A stretch of DNA of 21,517 bases from JACOZM01 sp035289385 (GTDB lineage: Archaea > Nanobdellota > Nanobdellia > Woesearchaeales > GW2011-AR9): contig DATDXI010000058.1 of assembly GCA_035289385.1 (NCBI GenBank), forward strand, positions 1 through 21,517, read 5' to 3'. Each line of letters starts with the position of its first letter. Position 1 is the stretch's first letter. The notes below the pieces were generated by a model that searched no databases, was not told the origin of the DNA, and was given only the letters and a program-made list of their open reading frames with translations. The position numbers and the translations under genes were made by a program. This document shows, one piece after another, positions 7,283-14,362 of the stretch.

Positions 7283-7977
7283 ATGTCCAAAATAATAATA
7301 GGCATAGATGAGGCAGGAAGCGTATTTTAGTTGCTCTAAATACTCCTAAAGGCCCCGTCATAGGCCCGTTAGTCATGGCAGCGTTAGCTTTCAAGGAAGA
7401 AGATATCCAGAAATTAGAGTGGCTCGGGGTGAAAGATTCTAAACTATTAAGCGCATTAGTCCGAGAAGAATTGTTTGAGAGAATCCATGAGCTTGTTGCC
7501 GATTTCAGGATTGAAGTGATCGAGCCAGATGCCATTGACCTTTCGTTATCTGAAGTTGAGACTAATTTAAATTGGCTGGAAGCGGATACGTCTATACGCC
7601 TGATTTCAGAAATGTCTCCTGATAGGATCATTCTTGATTGTCCCAGTGTAAATATCCCTGCTTACAAAGAGTATGTTCAGTCTAAATTACCGGAGCGGAT
7701 GAAGATGGCAGAGCTTATCGTGGAGCATAAAGCTGATGTGAACCATCTGCCAGTTGCTGCCGCTTCCGTCGTGGCGAAAGTTATCCGTGACAGATATATC
7801 GACCGCTTGAAGGTAGATATCGGCATCGATTTTGGCTCTGGTTATATGTCTGATCCTAAGACAAAGAAGTTTCTGGAAGAGAATTACGAGAAGTTTCCGC
7901 ATCTCTTCCGGAGGAAATGGAAATCGTTTAGCAATCTTGTTCAAGCGAAGAAACAGAAGAAGCTGGGAGAGTTCTGA
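7283..7977 (+). CDS. rnhB: Ribonuclease HII, gene interrupted by a 29-nt intron
   Basis: RNase HII cleaves RNA in RNA-DNA hybrids and at single ribonucleotides. Exon 1 (7283-7320) encodes MSKIIIGIDEAG plus two bases of Arg13; exon 2 (7350-7977) supplies the third base and continues GPVIGPLVMAALAF. The joined product of 221 residues has the usual archaeal length. It carries the four acidic residues of the family, Asp9, Glu10, Asp109 (IILDCPS) and Asp142 (EHKADVNHLPVAAAS), plus the archaeal GSGYMSDPKT motif. Unspliced, the frame stops at TAG 7328-7330, and the downstream open frame from 7375 would lack the DEAGRG loop. An in-frame ATG at 7271 is an alternative start. If the insertion is not removed, this gene is a pseudogene. 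Confidence 0.85.
7321..7349 (+). other. Putative bulge-helix-bulge intron in the RNase HII gene
   Basis: This 29-nt insertion splits the Arg codon of DEAGRG and contains in-frame TAG and TAA. AGGA (7315-7318) pairs with TCCT (7344-7347) as the 4-bp central helix. The 5' bulge is A-G^C (7319-7321). The intron's own stem GTATTT(T)AG/CTAAATAC (7322-7330 with 7336-7343) has a TTGCT loop. The 3' bulge starts A-A^A (7348-7350). Outside, GATGAGGC (7307-7314) pairs with GCCCCGTC (7352-7359) apart from one A-C mismatch, leaving G7351 as an extra bulge base. Cutting after the second base of each bulge joins GGA-AG to A-GGC, restoring Gly-Arg-Gly. Archaeal tRNA-splicing endonuclease recognises this motif; actual splicing is inferred. 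Confidence 0.85.
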
Positions 7978-8028
7978 AAGAAAATAGTTTGGAGAGTTCT
8001 TAGGTTTCTTAGGTTTTTTAGGGATATA

Positions 8029-8038
8029 TTTATATATC
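8029..8038 (+). promoter_or_regulatory. TATA box of the nucleotidyltransferase gene
   Basis: TTTATATATC lies 23-32 bases before the ATG at 8061, indicating a leaderless transcript. The T-rich CTTAGGTTT repeats at about 8000-8020 may end the RNase HII transcript. Confidence 0.55.
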
Positions 8039-8060
8039 AGTTGTTCTTTTATTATTTCAA

Positions 8061-8591
8061 ATGTTACAAAATTATAACAAGTGGAAAGTGGCCAGCCAGT
8101 TCTTTGATAATCCCCTGTCGGAGCTGCAATTGAGGGAAATAAGCAGGAATATCCAGTTAAGCCTTCCTTCTGTTAAAAATTACCTTCTGGAATTGGAAAA
8201 AGAAGGCCTGATCTTGAAAAAAAAGAATCGCGTCCAAGGCTATCCTGTTTATGTAGCGAATAGGAGTGATGATCGTTTTATTTTTTACAAAAAAATAGAT
8301 CTATTAGACAGAATACACCGCTCTGGGCTTCTGCAATCTTTATACGATGTCTTTCTTCCAAATGCGCTGATCTTATTTGGCTCTGCGTCTAAAGGAGAAG
8401 ATGTCGTGGGGAGTGATATCGACATTTTTGTTGAATCTAAAGAAGGTAAAATGGATTTAGGGCGTTATGAACAGATACTTCATCGAAAGATTAACCTGTT
8501 CTTTGAAAAGGATTTCCATAAGCTGAGCAAGGAACTCAGGAATAACTTATTAAATGGCATAATCTTAAAGGGATATATCAAGGTGTTGTAG
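8061..8591 (+). CDS. HTH-nucleotidyltransferase (MNT-type) fusion protein
   Basis: A 176-residue protein. Residues about 5-65 form a winged helix-turn-helix (FDNPLSELQLREISRNIQLSLPSVKNYLLELEKEGLI, then a wing). Residues about 95-170 form a minimal nucleotidyltransferase of the DNA-polymerase-beta fold, with ILFGSASKGEDVVGSDIDIFV containing Gly107-Ser108 and the metal ligands Asp119 and Asp121. Members of this family often pair with HEPN proteins as toxin-antitoxin systems, but no HEPN gene is adjacent here, so a regulatory or stand-alone role is more likely. It is followed 32 bases later by RNase HIII. Confidence 0.8.
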   Translation: MLQNYNKWKVASQFFDNPLSELQLREISRNIQLSLPSVKNYLLELEKEGLILKKKNRVQGYPVYVANRSDDRFIFYKKIDLLDRIHRSGLLQSLYDVFLPNALILFGSASKGEDVVGSDIDIFVESKEGKMDLGRYEQILHRKINLFFEKDFHKLSKELRNNLLNGIILKGYIKVL

Positions 8592-8623
8592 ATGCTTATC
8601 AAGATAAATAAAAAAGGGCTATC

Positions 8624-9433
8624 ATGACCGTATTCACCAACGTTAAAAAAGAGGATGTGTTGAAGCTTGAAGGCTTTGTAGCAGAAGGGCCTAAGACGAG
8701 CTATGAAGAGTTACGGCTGATGAAGAAGGGAGTCGTGCTTATTCTCTATACTTCTGGAAAACTATTGTTGCAGGGAGCGGAAAAACAGGTTGAAAAGCTC
8801 TCTGAGGAATTGGAAAAGAGGGGATTTGGCAAACGGCAGAAAGCTGATCATTATCGCAAAGAGGAAGGATGGTATATCGGCAGCGATGAATCTCTTAAAG
8901 GAGATACATTTGGGGGATTGGCTGTAGCTGCGGTAAAGGCAGATGATTCTTTGCGGAAGAAATTAGTCGAATTAGGCGTTGCGGACAGCAAAAAATTATC
9001 TGATAAAGAGATCATTCCTTTAGCAAGAAACATCAAGAAGATCGCTCCTTGCGAGATCAAAAGCATTCTTCCTGATGAATACAACAAGTATCATGGTTCC
9101 GTCACGGAGATGTTAAATACGTTTCATCAGGAAGTGGCTGGATATTTGTTGCCCGGCATTCATGTTGTAGATAAATATCCTGGCTGTACGGTGGGGACGA
9201 TCAGGGAAGAGAAAGCGGAAGACAAGTATGTGGAAGTTGCTGCAGCTTCCATCCTGGCACGAGCAGCCGCATTAGAGCAGCTGGATTTTCTAAGTATGGA
9301 AGCGGGGTTTACCTTACCGAAAGGCAGCACTCATGTTGCTTCTGCATTACAAGAGCTTCGGGAGAAGGGTATGGAATTTTCATCGTTTGTCAAGCTGCAT
9401 TTTTCGAATGTACAAGAGTTTTTGAAGGGGTAG
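8624..9433 (+). CDS. rnhC: Ribonuclease HIII
   Basis: A 269-residue enzyme that cleaves the RNA strand of RNA-DNA hybrids. Residues 1-72 match the TBP-like N-terminal substrate-binding domain that separates RNase HIII from HII (TSGKLLLQGAEKQVEKLSEEL). The catalytic domain begins WYIGSDESLKGDTFGGLAV with Asp88 and Glu89, continues with VADSKKLSD, Asp183 in HVVDKYPG, and KAEDKYVEVAAASILARAA. The DESLKGD motif differs slightly from the usual bacterial DESGKGD. RNase HIII is mainly bacterial and uncommon in archaea, so lateral transfer is plausible. It lies about 0.65 kb after RNase HII in the same direction. Confidence 0.85.
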   Translation: MTVFTNVKKEDVLKLEGFVAEGPKTSYEELRLMKKGVVLILYTSGKLLLQGAEKQVEKLSEELEKRGFGKRQKADHYRKEEGWYIGSDESLKGDTFGGLAVAAVKADDSLRKKLVELGVADSKKLSDKEIIPLARNIKKIAPCEIKSILPDEYNKYHGSVTEMLNTFHQEVAGYLLPGIHVVDKYPGCTVGTIREEKAEDKYVEVAAASILARAAALEQLDFLSMEAGFTLPKGSTHVASALQELREKGMEFSSFVKLHFSNVQEFLKG

Positions 9434-9436
9434 ATA

Positions 9437-9457
9437 GATACCCCTTCTTAGGGGTCT
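9437..9457 (+). terminator. Weak hairpin after RNase HIII
   Basis: ACCCC (9440-9444) pairs with GGGGT (9451-9455), with a short extension AG/CT, six bases after the RNase HIII stop codon. No long T run follows, so termination is only possible. Confidence 0.25.
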
Positions 9458-9516
9458 ATGGTTAACTAACATCATTGAACAAAAATAGCCTATTTTGTGT
9501 AATACCAGTGAAAACA

Positions 9517-9525
9517 TTTATAAAT
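9517..9525 (+). promoter_or_regulatory. TATA box of the first DUF4143 ATPase
   Basis: TTTATAAAT in the context AACATTTATAAATAA lies 22-30 bases before ATG 9547. The same 15-base sequence is present at the promoter of the second ATPase gene (minus strand, around 17870-17884). This supports the start at 9547. Confidence 0.6.
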
Positions 9526-9546
9526 AAACATGCTTTTCTTTCCGTT

Positions 9547-10845
9547 ATGCTCTCTGAAACAGAAATTAAAGAAATATTGGTACAACAAAGAGAAACTATC
9601 CTCAACAAGAAGTATGGCGTAGAGAGAACTGTTTTAAAAGAGGTAGAGTCCAAGCTCCAGCTTCCCCATGTTGTGGTTTTAACGGGCTTAAGAAGGAGCG
9701 GCAAGTCTACCCTATTACGGCAGTTACTACAAAAGCATTATTCTGATCGTGACTTTTATTACTTAAACTTTGAAGATGAAAGATTATTTGATTTTCCAGC
9801 TAGCGAGTTTAACCAGCTTTACGAAGGATTGATAAGCCTATATGGAAAAAAGAAAACTTTTTTCCTTGACGAAATTCAGAACGTTCCTCATTTTGAGACT
9901 TTTGTCAGAAGATTCTATGAAGAAGGTTTTAAATTCATTATAACTGGCTCTAGCGCAACACTGTTAAGCAAAGAACTGGGTACTAAACTTACGGGCAGGC
10001 ACGTGGATATTGTGGTGCGGCCTTTCTCTTTTCTGGAATTTCTAGAATTAAAAGGGGTTAAGATAAGCAAAGAGGATAAGATCAGCAAAGAGGCAGTCTA
10101 CACCACAGAGAAAAAAGTAGAAATCAAGAAATATTTTGATGAATACTTAGTAAAAGGGGGTATGCCTGAATATTTGATCTATAATGATCCAGAGCTGTTG
10201 ACCCGGGTTTATGATGATACTATTCTTAAAGATATAGCAGTGAGGTATAAAGTGAATAATGTTGCTGTCCTGAGACAGCTGTATTCCTACCTCCTCAATA
10301 ATGTTGCCAATAAGTTTAGTTATAATTCTCTTAGAAAGTTCATTACTATCAGCAGCGTTAATACTTTTAAGAAGTTTATATCCTATCTTGAAGAGACTTA
10401 TTTTGCCAAAACCATCCCTAAATTTGACTATTCTTTTAAAAAACAGATCAGGAACGATAAAAAGTTTTATCTCTTAGATAACGGATTTATAGGTGTTCTT
10501 TCTAAAAAAATAACTACAGACAAAGGATGGCTTCTTGAAAATTTAGTTTTCACCTGCCTGAATAGAGATAATGATGTTTTTTATCACTCTGAAGAAAGAG
10601 AATGCGATTTTCTCACGGTTAAAAATAAAGAGGTAATTCAAGCGATACAAGTTTGCTATGAATTAAATGATGAAAACCGTAGCCGAGAAATAGCGGGATT
10701 AACTGAAGCTATGGCGAGGTTTAAGCTTAAAGAGGGGTTGCTTTTGACCAATGGTCAGGAAGAAAAAATAAGGGTAGGCAGAAAAAAAATAGTGGTTAAG
10801 CCCGTCTGGAAATGGCTCTTAGAAGATAAATCAGAAAGGTGCTAG
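9547..10845 (+). CDS. Archaeal-type AAA ATPase with DUF4143 domain (copy 1)
   Basis: A 432-residue cytoplasmic ATPase. The AAA_14-type domain shows Walker A GLRRSGKSTLL (residues about 47-57), Walker B TFFLDEIQNVP (about 104-114) and the sensor segment ITGSSATLLSKELGTKLTGRH. The C-terminal DUF4143 region includes KGGMPEYLIY, KFYLLDNGFIGVL and a PD-(D/E)xK-like end (ECDFLTVKNKEVIQAIQVCYEL). These proteins are abundant in archaea and candidate phyla, vary strongly between strains, and their biological role is unsettled. The open frame extends upstream to 9475, but the TATA box favours 9547. It is related along its whole length to the minus-strand gene at 16676-17851. Confidence 0.85.
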   Translation: MLSETEIKEILVQQRETILNKKYGVERTVLKEVESKLQLPHVVVLTGLRRSGKSTLLRQLLQKHYSDRDFYYLNFEDERLFDFPASEFNQLYEGLISLYGKKKTFFLDEIQNVPHFETFVRRFYEEGFKFIITGSSATLLSKELGTKLTGRHVDIVVRPFSFLEFLELKGVKISKEDKISKEAVYTTEKKVEIKKYFDEYLVKGGMPEYLIYNDPELLTRVYDDTILKDIAVRYKVNNVAVLRQLYSYLLNNVANKFSYNSLRKFITISSVNTFKKFISYLEETYFAKTIPKFDYSFKKQIRNDKKFYLLDNGFIGVLSKKITTDKGWLLENLVFTCLNRDNDVFYHSEERECDFLTVKNKEVIQAIQVCYELNDENRSREIAGLTEAMARFKLKEGLLLTNGQEEKIRVGRKKIVVKPVWKWLLEDKSERC

Positions 10846-10854
10846 ATATGTAAG

Positions 10855-10890
10855 AAAGGCACTGGCCTTTTGAATGATGTTCTTTTTTTT
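10855..10890 (+). terminator. Hairpin and T run after the first ATPase gene
   Basis: AAAGGC (10855-10860) pairs with GCCTTT (10865-10870) around ACTG, ten bases after the ATPase stop codon, and T-rich sequence follows to 10890. It lies between two convergent genes. Confidence 0.45.
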
Positions 10891-10899
10891 CTGAAATCT

Positions 10900-11490
10900 T
10901 CATGCCCTTGTTTTTTTCCTGCAGATCAGCCAGCTGACCATCATCATGTTCATGAGGACTAATGATGCTGGATAGATGGTAGTAATGAGCGTATATTCTC
11001 CAAGAGCTCCTAACGAAAAGAGGTATTTTATGCCACTTAGCGCAAACATCGTTGTTGATTCTTGATGAGGCTTATGGTATGATTTTCGGAACGTTGGCAG
11101 AAAACCGAGAAAGTCGATGATAGTTATCAGGATAACGGACCATAATGGGTTGTTTGTGGCAAGCCATACTGCTAAAGCGCCGAAGGCACCGCCAAGACTT
11201 ATCTTGTCAAGCAGGGTAATTCTTGTCTCTCCTCTGTTGATAGCAAGTATAAAAATGATAAAGCTAATTACCATCACCACACCATTCACCCAAGCTCCAG
11301 GTCCTGCTCCATGGAGAATTTGCGCAAAGAAAGCAATTCCTCCAAGACAGCTCCAGACTAGCCAGCTATAGGCATGAGGCTTAATTCTAGCAGCTAAAAT
11401 ATCTTTGATGTAATTCCAATAAGCTATGAAACTTATGAGAACTGCAATGAGTCCTAATAAAACTTTAACCTCAAGAATGATTGGCGGCAT
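10900..11490 (-). CDS. Multi-pass membrane protein, PQ-loop/SemiSWEET-like
   Basis: A 196-residue protein with about seven hydrophobic segments. The motifs AYWNYIKDILAARIKPHAYSWLVW and, later, DFLGFLPTFRKSYHKPHQE repeat the pattern of proline and lysine after a helix seen in PQ-loop proteins. The overall sequence resembles a membrane family common in candidate-phylum bacteria and DPANN archaea, from memory and not checked. A small-molecule transport role is inference. Its ATG follows the stop of the gene before it by only three bases and lies in the same reading frame. Confidence 0.75.
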   Translation of the reverse strand: MPPIILEVKVLLGLIAVLISFIAYWNYIKDILAARIKPHAYSWLVWSCLGGIAFFAQILHGAGPGAWVNGVVMVISFIIFILAINRGETRITLLDKISLGGAFGALAVWLATNNPLWSVILITIIDFLGFLPTFRKSYHKPHQESTTMFALSGIKYLFSLGALGEYTLITTIYPASLVLMNMMMVSWLICRKKTRA

Positions 11491-11493
11491 AAT

Positions 11494-12021
11494 CTATCCC
11501 GTCAGTAAGAAGACTGCTGCTACAGCAATAGCGATGATGACAATGAAACCCAGAACTTTGCTGTTGGTAAGGATCTTGAGAACGTTGCTGAAGGCATCGT
11601 TTGCTTGTGAATCGCCTTCTCCCGTTCCGGCATCGACGATATCCTGCCCGAAAGAATTGGCAAAGGCAGCTCCTACAATCCCTAGTGCAACGAGGATAAT
11701 TGCCCAATAGACTGCTTTGTCTTTTAAGACTGTAGTTAGGCTGTCATCTTTTAGGCCAAATACTTTGAACAGCATGATGAGCATGATCAGGAAAATAATG
11801 GCGATGGCAAACCAAGGGATCATGAAATTTAAGATCTCTAGCGCTTTTTCGGAGAGTACCATCAATAATCCTGCGACAATAGCAATAAGAGCGTTGATGG
11901 CAGGGTTATCTCCGATAGCTTTCGTCTTGAAGAGGAGGGCATAGACTATCGCAAAAACTAATATTACTGGAAAAACAACAGAAAAATACTGCAATAACCC
12001 CACATCTAAGATCGTAGCCAT
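11494..12021 (-). CDS. Five-helix membrane protein, paralogue C
   Basis: A 175-residue membrane protein with five hydrophobic segments. The first (FPVILVFAIVYALLFKTKAIG) matches the first helix of its two upstream neighbours, including the KTKxxG ending. Between helices 4 and 5 is an acidic, probably external, loop (AGTGEGDSQAND). No function is known. A purine-rich GAGAGGAT lies about 12 bases before the ATG. It ends in a single TAG followed by ATT-ATG of the next gene in the same frame. Confidence 0.75.
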   Translation of the reverse strand: MATILDVGLLQYFSVVFPVILVFAIVYALLFKTKAIGDNPAINALIAIVAGLLMVLSEKALEILNFMIPWFAIAIIFLIMLIMLFKVFGLKDDSLTTVLKDKAVYWAIILVALGIVGAAFANSFGQDIVDAGTGEGDSQANDAFSNVLKILTNSKVLGFIVIIAIAVAAVFLLTG

Positions 12022-12062
12022 TCTTTTTTTTAATCCTCTCTATATCTTCTCTATCCTTCTAT

Positions 12063-12629
12063 CTACATTCGTTTATCGAAGAGGTTCTTTGCCCATTCGA
12101 GCATCTTGCCCCCTTCGCTCTTTGGCTCACGCACGATGAAGTATACCACTAAGGCAAAGACGACGATGATTACGGTCAATTCGATGGTGTCTGGAGAAAA
12201 CCAGCTGTTGAAGACGAATGATCCTGTCCAGAGGTTTAACGCTGCTCCGAAGACATAGACGATAAAGGCAATAGCAGCAAGAGCGATAAGCGGCGCAGCT
12301 CCTTTGGCAAAATCTGTCCCAAACATTCCCATAAGAATCAAGAGCATGAGGGCAGCTACGGCAATCAAAGCAACACTAGGCAACGTTTCGTTTAAGACCA
12401 TGACCGGGTCATATCCTAATGGGTAAATTCCTATAATGTGCGGAACGACAAATAATAATCCTAATACCAAGGCGATGATGACATCATAGCTCTTCTTCTC
12501 GCCCATGATCTTTGTTTTTCTTAATACGGCAAAGATGATGGTGAAGACTAAGATGAAGGGGAGAAGAAAATCTAAAAAGCCATACCTCTCCAGGAAAAAT
12601 GCCAGTTGATTGAACCCTGTTGTTGCCAT
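12063..12629 (-). CDS. Five-helix membrane protein, paralogue B
   Basis: A 188-residue membrane protein with five hydrophobic segments. The first helix reads FLLPFILVFTIIFAVLRKTKIMG, nearly the same as in paralogue A. The C-terminus is charged (EPKSEGGKMLEWAKNLFDKRM) and probably cytoplasmic. AGGAGGT on the minus strand, seven bases before the ATG, is the strongest Shine-Dalgarno in this cluster. Four perfect 13-bp repeats lie directly upstream of it. Confidence 0.75.
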   Translation of the reverse strand: MATTGFNQLAFFLERYGFLDFLLPFILVFTIIFAVLRKTKIMGEKKSYDVIIALVLGLLFVVPHIIGIYPLGYDPVMVLNETLPSVALIAVAALMLLILMGMFGTDFAKGAAPLIALAAIAFIVYVFGAALNLWTGSFVFNSWFSPDTIELTVIIVVFALVVYFIVREPKSEGGKMLEWAKNLFDKRM

Positions 12630-12647
12630 GATGTAAACCTCCTATGG

Positions 12648-12699
12648 AATTTGTTTATTAAATTTGTTTGTTAAATTTGTTTGTTTAATTTGTTTGTTA
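12648..12699. repeat. Four tandem 13-bp repeats between paralogues A and B
   Basis: Units AATTTGTTTATTA, AATTTGTTTGTTA, AATTTGTTTGTTT and AATTTGTTTGTTA follow each other without gaps at 12648, 12661, 12674 and 12687. On the coding (minus) strand they read as an A-rich tract of AACAAACAAATT units, ending 18 bases before the ATG of paralogue B. They may act as an unstructured leader or vary in number between strains. Confidence 0.8.
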
Positions 12700-12782
12700 C
12701 ACTCTTTTTATTTTCTTTATTTTTCCGTTTTCTTATCCCTTGACCCTAATAGTTATTCTGTTTATCCCTTAATTCCGATCTC

Positions 12783-13352
12783 TTAATGCTTTGTTTCCGT
12801 GCCACTACTCTTAGGGGCCTGTTTTTCATCTCTTACCACATAATACATGAATCCTAAGAGGATCAAGATGAAGATGATCGATCCTGCCCATTCAGTATTG
12901 GAATATTTAAACAGGGCTAAAATGAATTTCAGCCAGTCTAAGGCGTTAAGGAAGATGATGACGATGCCTATGAACATCAAGCCCATGAAGAACTTTATCC
13001 ACATGGGATACTCTTTCAATGAAAATTCTTTGTCGGTGAAGAATACCCCTACCAGCAAGAGGAAAGATACTGCTAAAATGAGGAGCAAGACGATATTGGC
13101 CATAACTTGATTGATGATGCCCACTAGCTGAGTGGAAGCGATGACCAGAAAACCGACAACAAAAGCGACGATGGCATTGATATTCTTTTTGGTGTACTCT
13201 TTCCCGTCGATCTTTTCAATGCCGAGAATCTTTGTCTTTTCAAGGATGGCAAAGACGATGGTAAACACCAAGACGAAAGGAAGGACAACATCATAGATGC
13301 CAACTTCTCCCATGAACTCGATAATCGCTCTAAATGAACTTTGTTCAACCAT
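12783..13352 (-). CDS. Five-helix membrane protein, paralogue A
   Basis: A 189-residue membrane protein with five hydrophobic segments, starting with VVLPFVLVFTIVFAILEKTKILG. It has a longer charged loop after helix 1 (IEKIDGKEYTKKN) than its paralogues, and a polar C-terminal tail. ATG 13352 is chosen over the in-frame ATG 13358 because GAGGAG lies six bases before it but directly abuts the earlier ATG. It is the first gene of the minus-strand cluster that continues with paralogues B and C and the PQ-loop-like protein. The repeated architecture suggests subunits of one membrane complex; this is inference. Confidence 0.75.
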   Translation of the reverse strand: MVEQSSFRAIIEFMGEVGIYDVVLPFVLVFTIVFAILEKTKILGIEKIDGKEYTKKNINAIVAFVVGFLVIASTQLVGIINQVMANIVLLLILAVSFLLLVGVFFTDKEFSLKEYPMWIKFFMGLMFIGIVIIFLNALDWLKFILALFKYSNTEWAGSIIFILILLGFMYYVVRDEKQAPKSSGTETKH

Positions 13353-13392
13353 CTCCATCTCCTCGTTTTTATCGGTTTATTAAATTAGCTTG

Positions 13393-13402
13393 ATATATAA
13401 AT
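13393..13402 (-). promoter_or_regulatory. TATA box of the membrane-protein cluster
   Basis: On the minus strand ATTTATATAT lies 41-50 bases before ATG 13352. It is the likely promoter of the four-gene cluster, giving a short leader with the GAGGAG ribosome binding site. Confidence 0.5.
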
Positions 13403-13499
13403 GTTTCTCTTGGCTTGCAGAAGGAGAGATGGTATTTTTTTGCTGTGGAAGAATGGCGTTTGCTTTCTGCTTTTTCTTTCAATGTGATTTTCCAGATGG

Positions 13500-13521
13500 A
13501 ACTAACTGCGTACCAAAAACG
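13500..13521. repeat. 22-bp direct repeat, left copy
   Basis: The 22 bases starting AACTAACTGCG and ending CAAAAACG are identical to 14363-14384. The two copies frame the transposase unit. They are longer than a usual target-site duplication, and IS200/IS605 elements normally make none. Confidence 0.85.
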
Positions 13522-13722
13522 TATGTATTTAGTTCACTTCCGGTGAGCAGAGCCGACTCGCTTTGTTTATGTTTTTACTTTTTTAGGTTCCATATGCCAC
13601 GCTTTAGCAAATGCTTTAGCTAGTGGTATATGGAGAGCTCTTTAGAGCTCATGAAAAAGCGTTAGCTTTTTCTTCTTAGCTATTTTTAGAATTCTGCATA
13701 GCGAAATAGATGCAAGTATGAG

Positions 13723-13759
13723 CTCATACAAGGCTGTCAGCTATGACAACCTGTATGAG
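13723..13759 (+). promoter_or_regulatory. Hairpin over the transposase ribosome binding site
   Basis: CTCATACA pairs with TGTATGAG, and inside it GG with CC and TGTCA with TGACA around a GCTA loop, giving a stem of about 15 bp with small bulges. Its 3' arm takes in GAG of the GAGG that precedes ATG 13770. It could therefore restrain translation, as known for IS200, and may also be the left-end hairpin. Confidence 0.5.
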
Positions 13760-13769
13760 GTAATGACAA

Positions 13770-14204
13770 ATGACTAGACGAAGTTCTGAACTTAAAAGGT
13801 TTTCCCATAGTATTGGGCAAAATTGGTATCATGTGGTGTTGATACCAAGAATGAGATATCCAATATTCAAGCAGTCTCATCAACGAGAGCTTGCTTTACA
13901 AGCAATTGATTGGATTTGTGTTCGACATAACATTGATTTGTTTACTAAAGAGGTGATGGAAGACCATGTTCACCTCTTTGTATCTTGTCCTCCTGATTAT
14001 TCAATCAGGAGAATGATTCAAACAATCAAAGGTGGTACATCGTTCTACATACGTAGTCATCATCCAGCATTGCGAAAATACAAAGCATTGTGGAGCAAAG
14101 GATACATGTATCGTAGTGTTGGTCATGTGACTGCTGAGACTGTGAGAAAATATATAGATGAATCCAATAAGTGGGTAGGAGGTGGACAGAAGACGCTCAT
14201 TTAA
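13770..14204 (+). CDS. tnpA: IS200/IS605 family Y1 transposase TnpA
   Basis: A 144-residue single-strand DNA transposase of normal length for the family. The HUH motif is visible as DHVHLFVS (His66 and His68), and the catalytic tyrosine is Tyr128 in TVRKYID. The N-terminal strand WYHVVLIPRMRYPIF and the central SIRRMIQTIKGGTSFYIR are also typical. The gene is intact, so the element may be active. It would be regulated by the hairpin that covers its ribosome binding site. Confidence 0.92.
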   Translation: MTRRSSELKRFSHSIGQNWYHVVLIPRMRYPIFKQSHQRELALQAIDWICVRHNIDLFTKEVMEDHVHLFVSCPPDYSIRRMIQTIKGGTSFYIRSHHPALRKYKALWSKGYMYRSVGHVTAETVRKYIDESNKWVGGGQKTLI

Positions 14205-14209
14205 TTCTA

Positions 14210-14259
14210 AGAACGGCCGATAAATGCCCCGAAGCTTTAGCTCGGGGATAGGCCGTTCT
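14210..14259 (+). other. Right-end hairpin of the IS200-like unit, possible terminator
   Basis: AGAACGGCC (14210-14218) pairs with GGCCGTTCT (14251-14259), and within it CCCCGA(A)GC pairs with GCTCGGGG around TTTA. It starts five bases after the tnpA stop and is followed by a T-rich stretch. It can be both the right-end recognition hairpin and a terminator. Confidence 0.55.
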
Positions 14260-14362
14260 TTATTTTCTTACTGTAATGCGGTCACCCCGTAAGGGACTTC
14301 CCCCGACCGCAGGGGCATGTTGGTTTTCAGAACCGCTCGTATATTGGCGCTGCTCACCTATT

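Larger units (their letters stand above)
13542..14358 (+). mobile_element. IS200/IS605-like unit with terminal inverted repeats
   Basis: 13542-13554 (GGTGAGCAGAGCC) and 14346-14358 (GGCGCTGCTCACC) are inverted repeats matching at 12 of 13 positions. Inside are several hairpins: 13590-13633 (11-bp stem with one G-T pair), 13635-13650 (GAGCTC palindrome), 13653-13672 (GAAAAAGC/GCTTTTTC), 13723-13759 next to the transposase start, and 14210-14259 and 14278-14310 after it. Subterminal hairpins are typical of single-strand transposing IS200/IS605 elements. The true element ends may lie inside these limits. Only tnpA is present; there is no tnpB. Confidence 0.6.

Noticed and set aside
7266..7380. 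Programmed frameshift or stop read-through in the RNase HII gene
   Set aside because: The insertion would add about ten residues into the catalytic loop and would need both frameshifting and stop suppression. The splice motif explains frame and consensus at once.
8061..9433. Toxin-antitoxin reading of the nucleotidyltransferase
   Set aside because: No HEPN-type partner is adjacent; the neighbours are RNases H, and the protein carries its own HTH domain.
13390..13623. 77-codon Cys/Phe-rich open frame at the left side of the transposase unit
   Set aside because: It runs across the 22-bp direct repeat and the left hairpins, has no ribosome binding site and looks like no protein.
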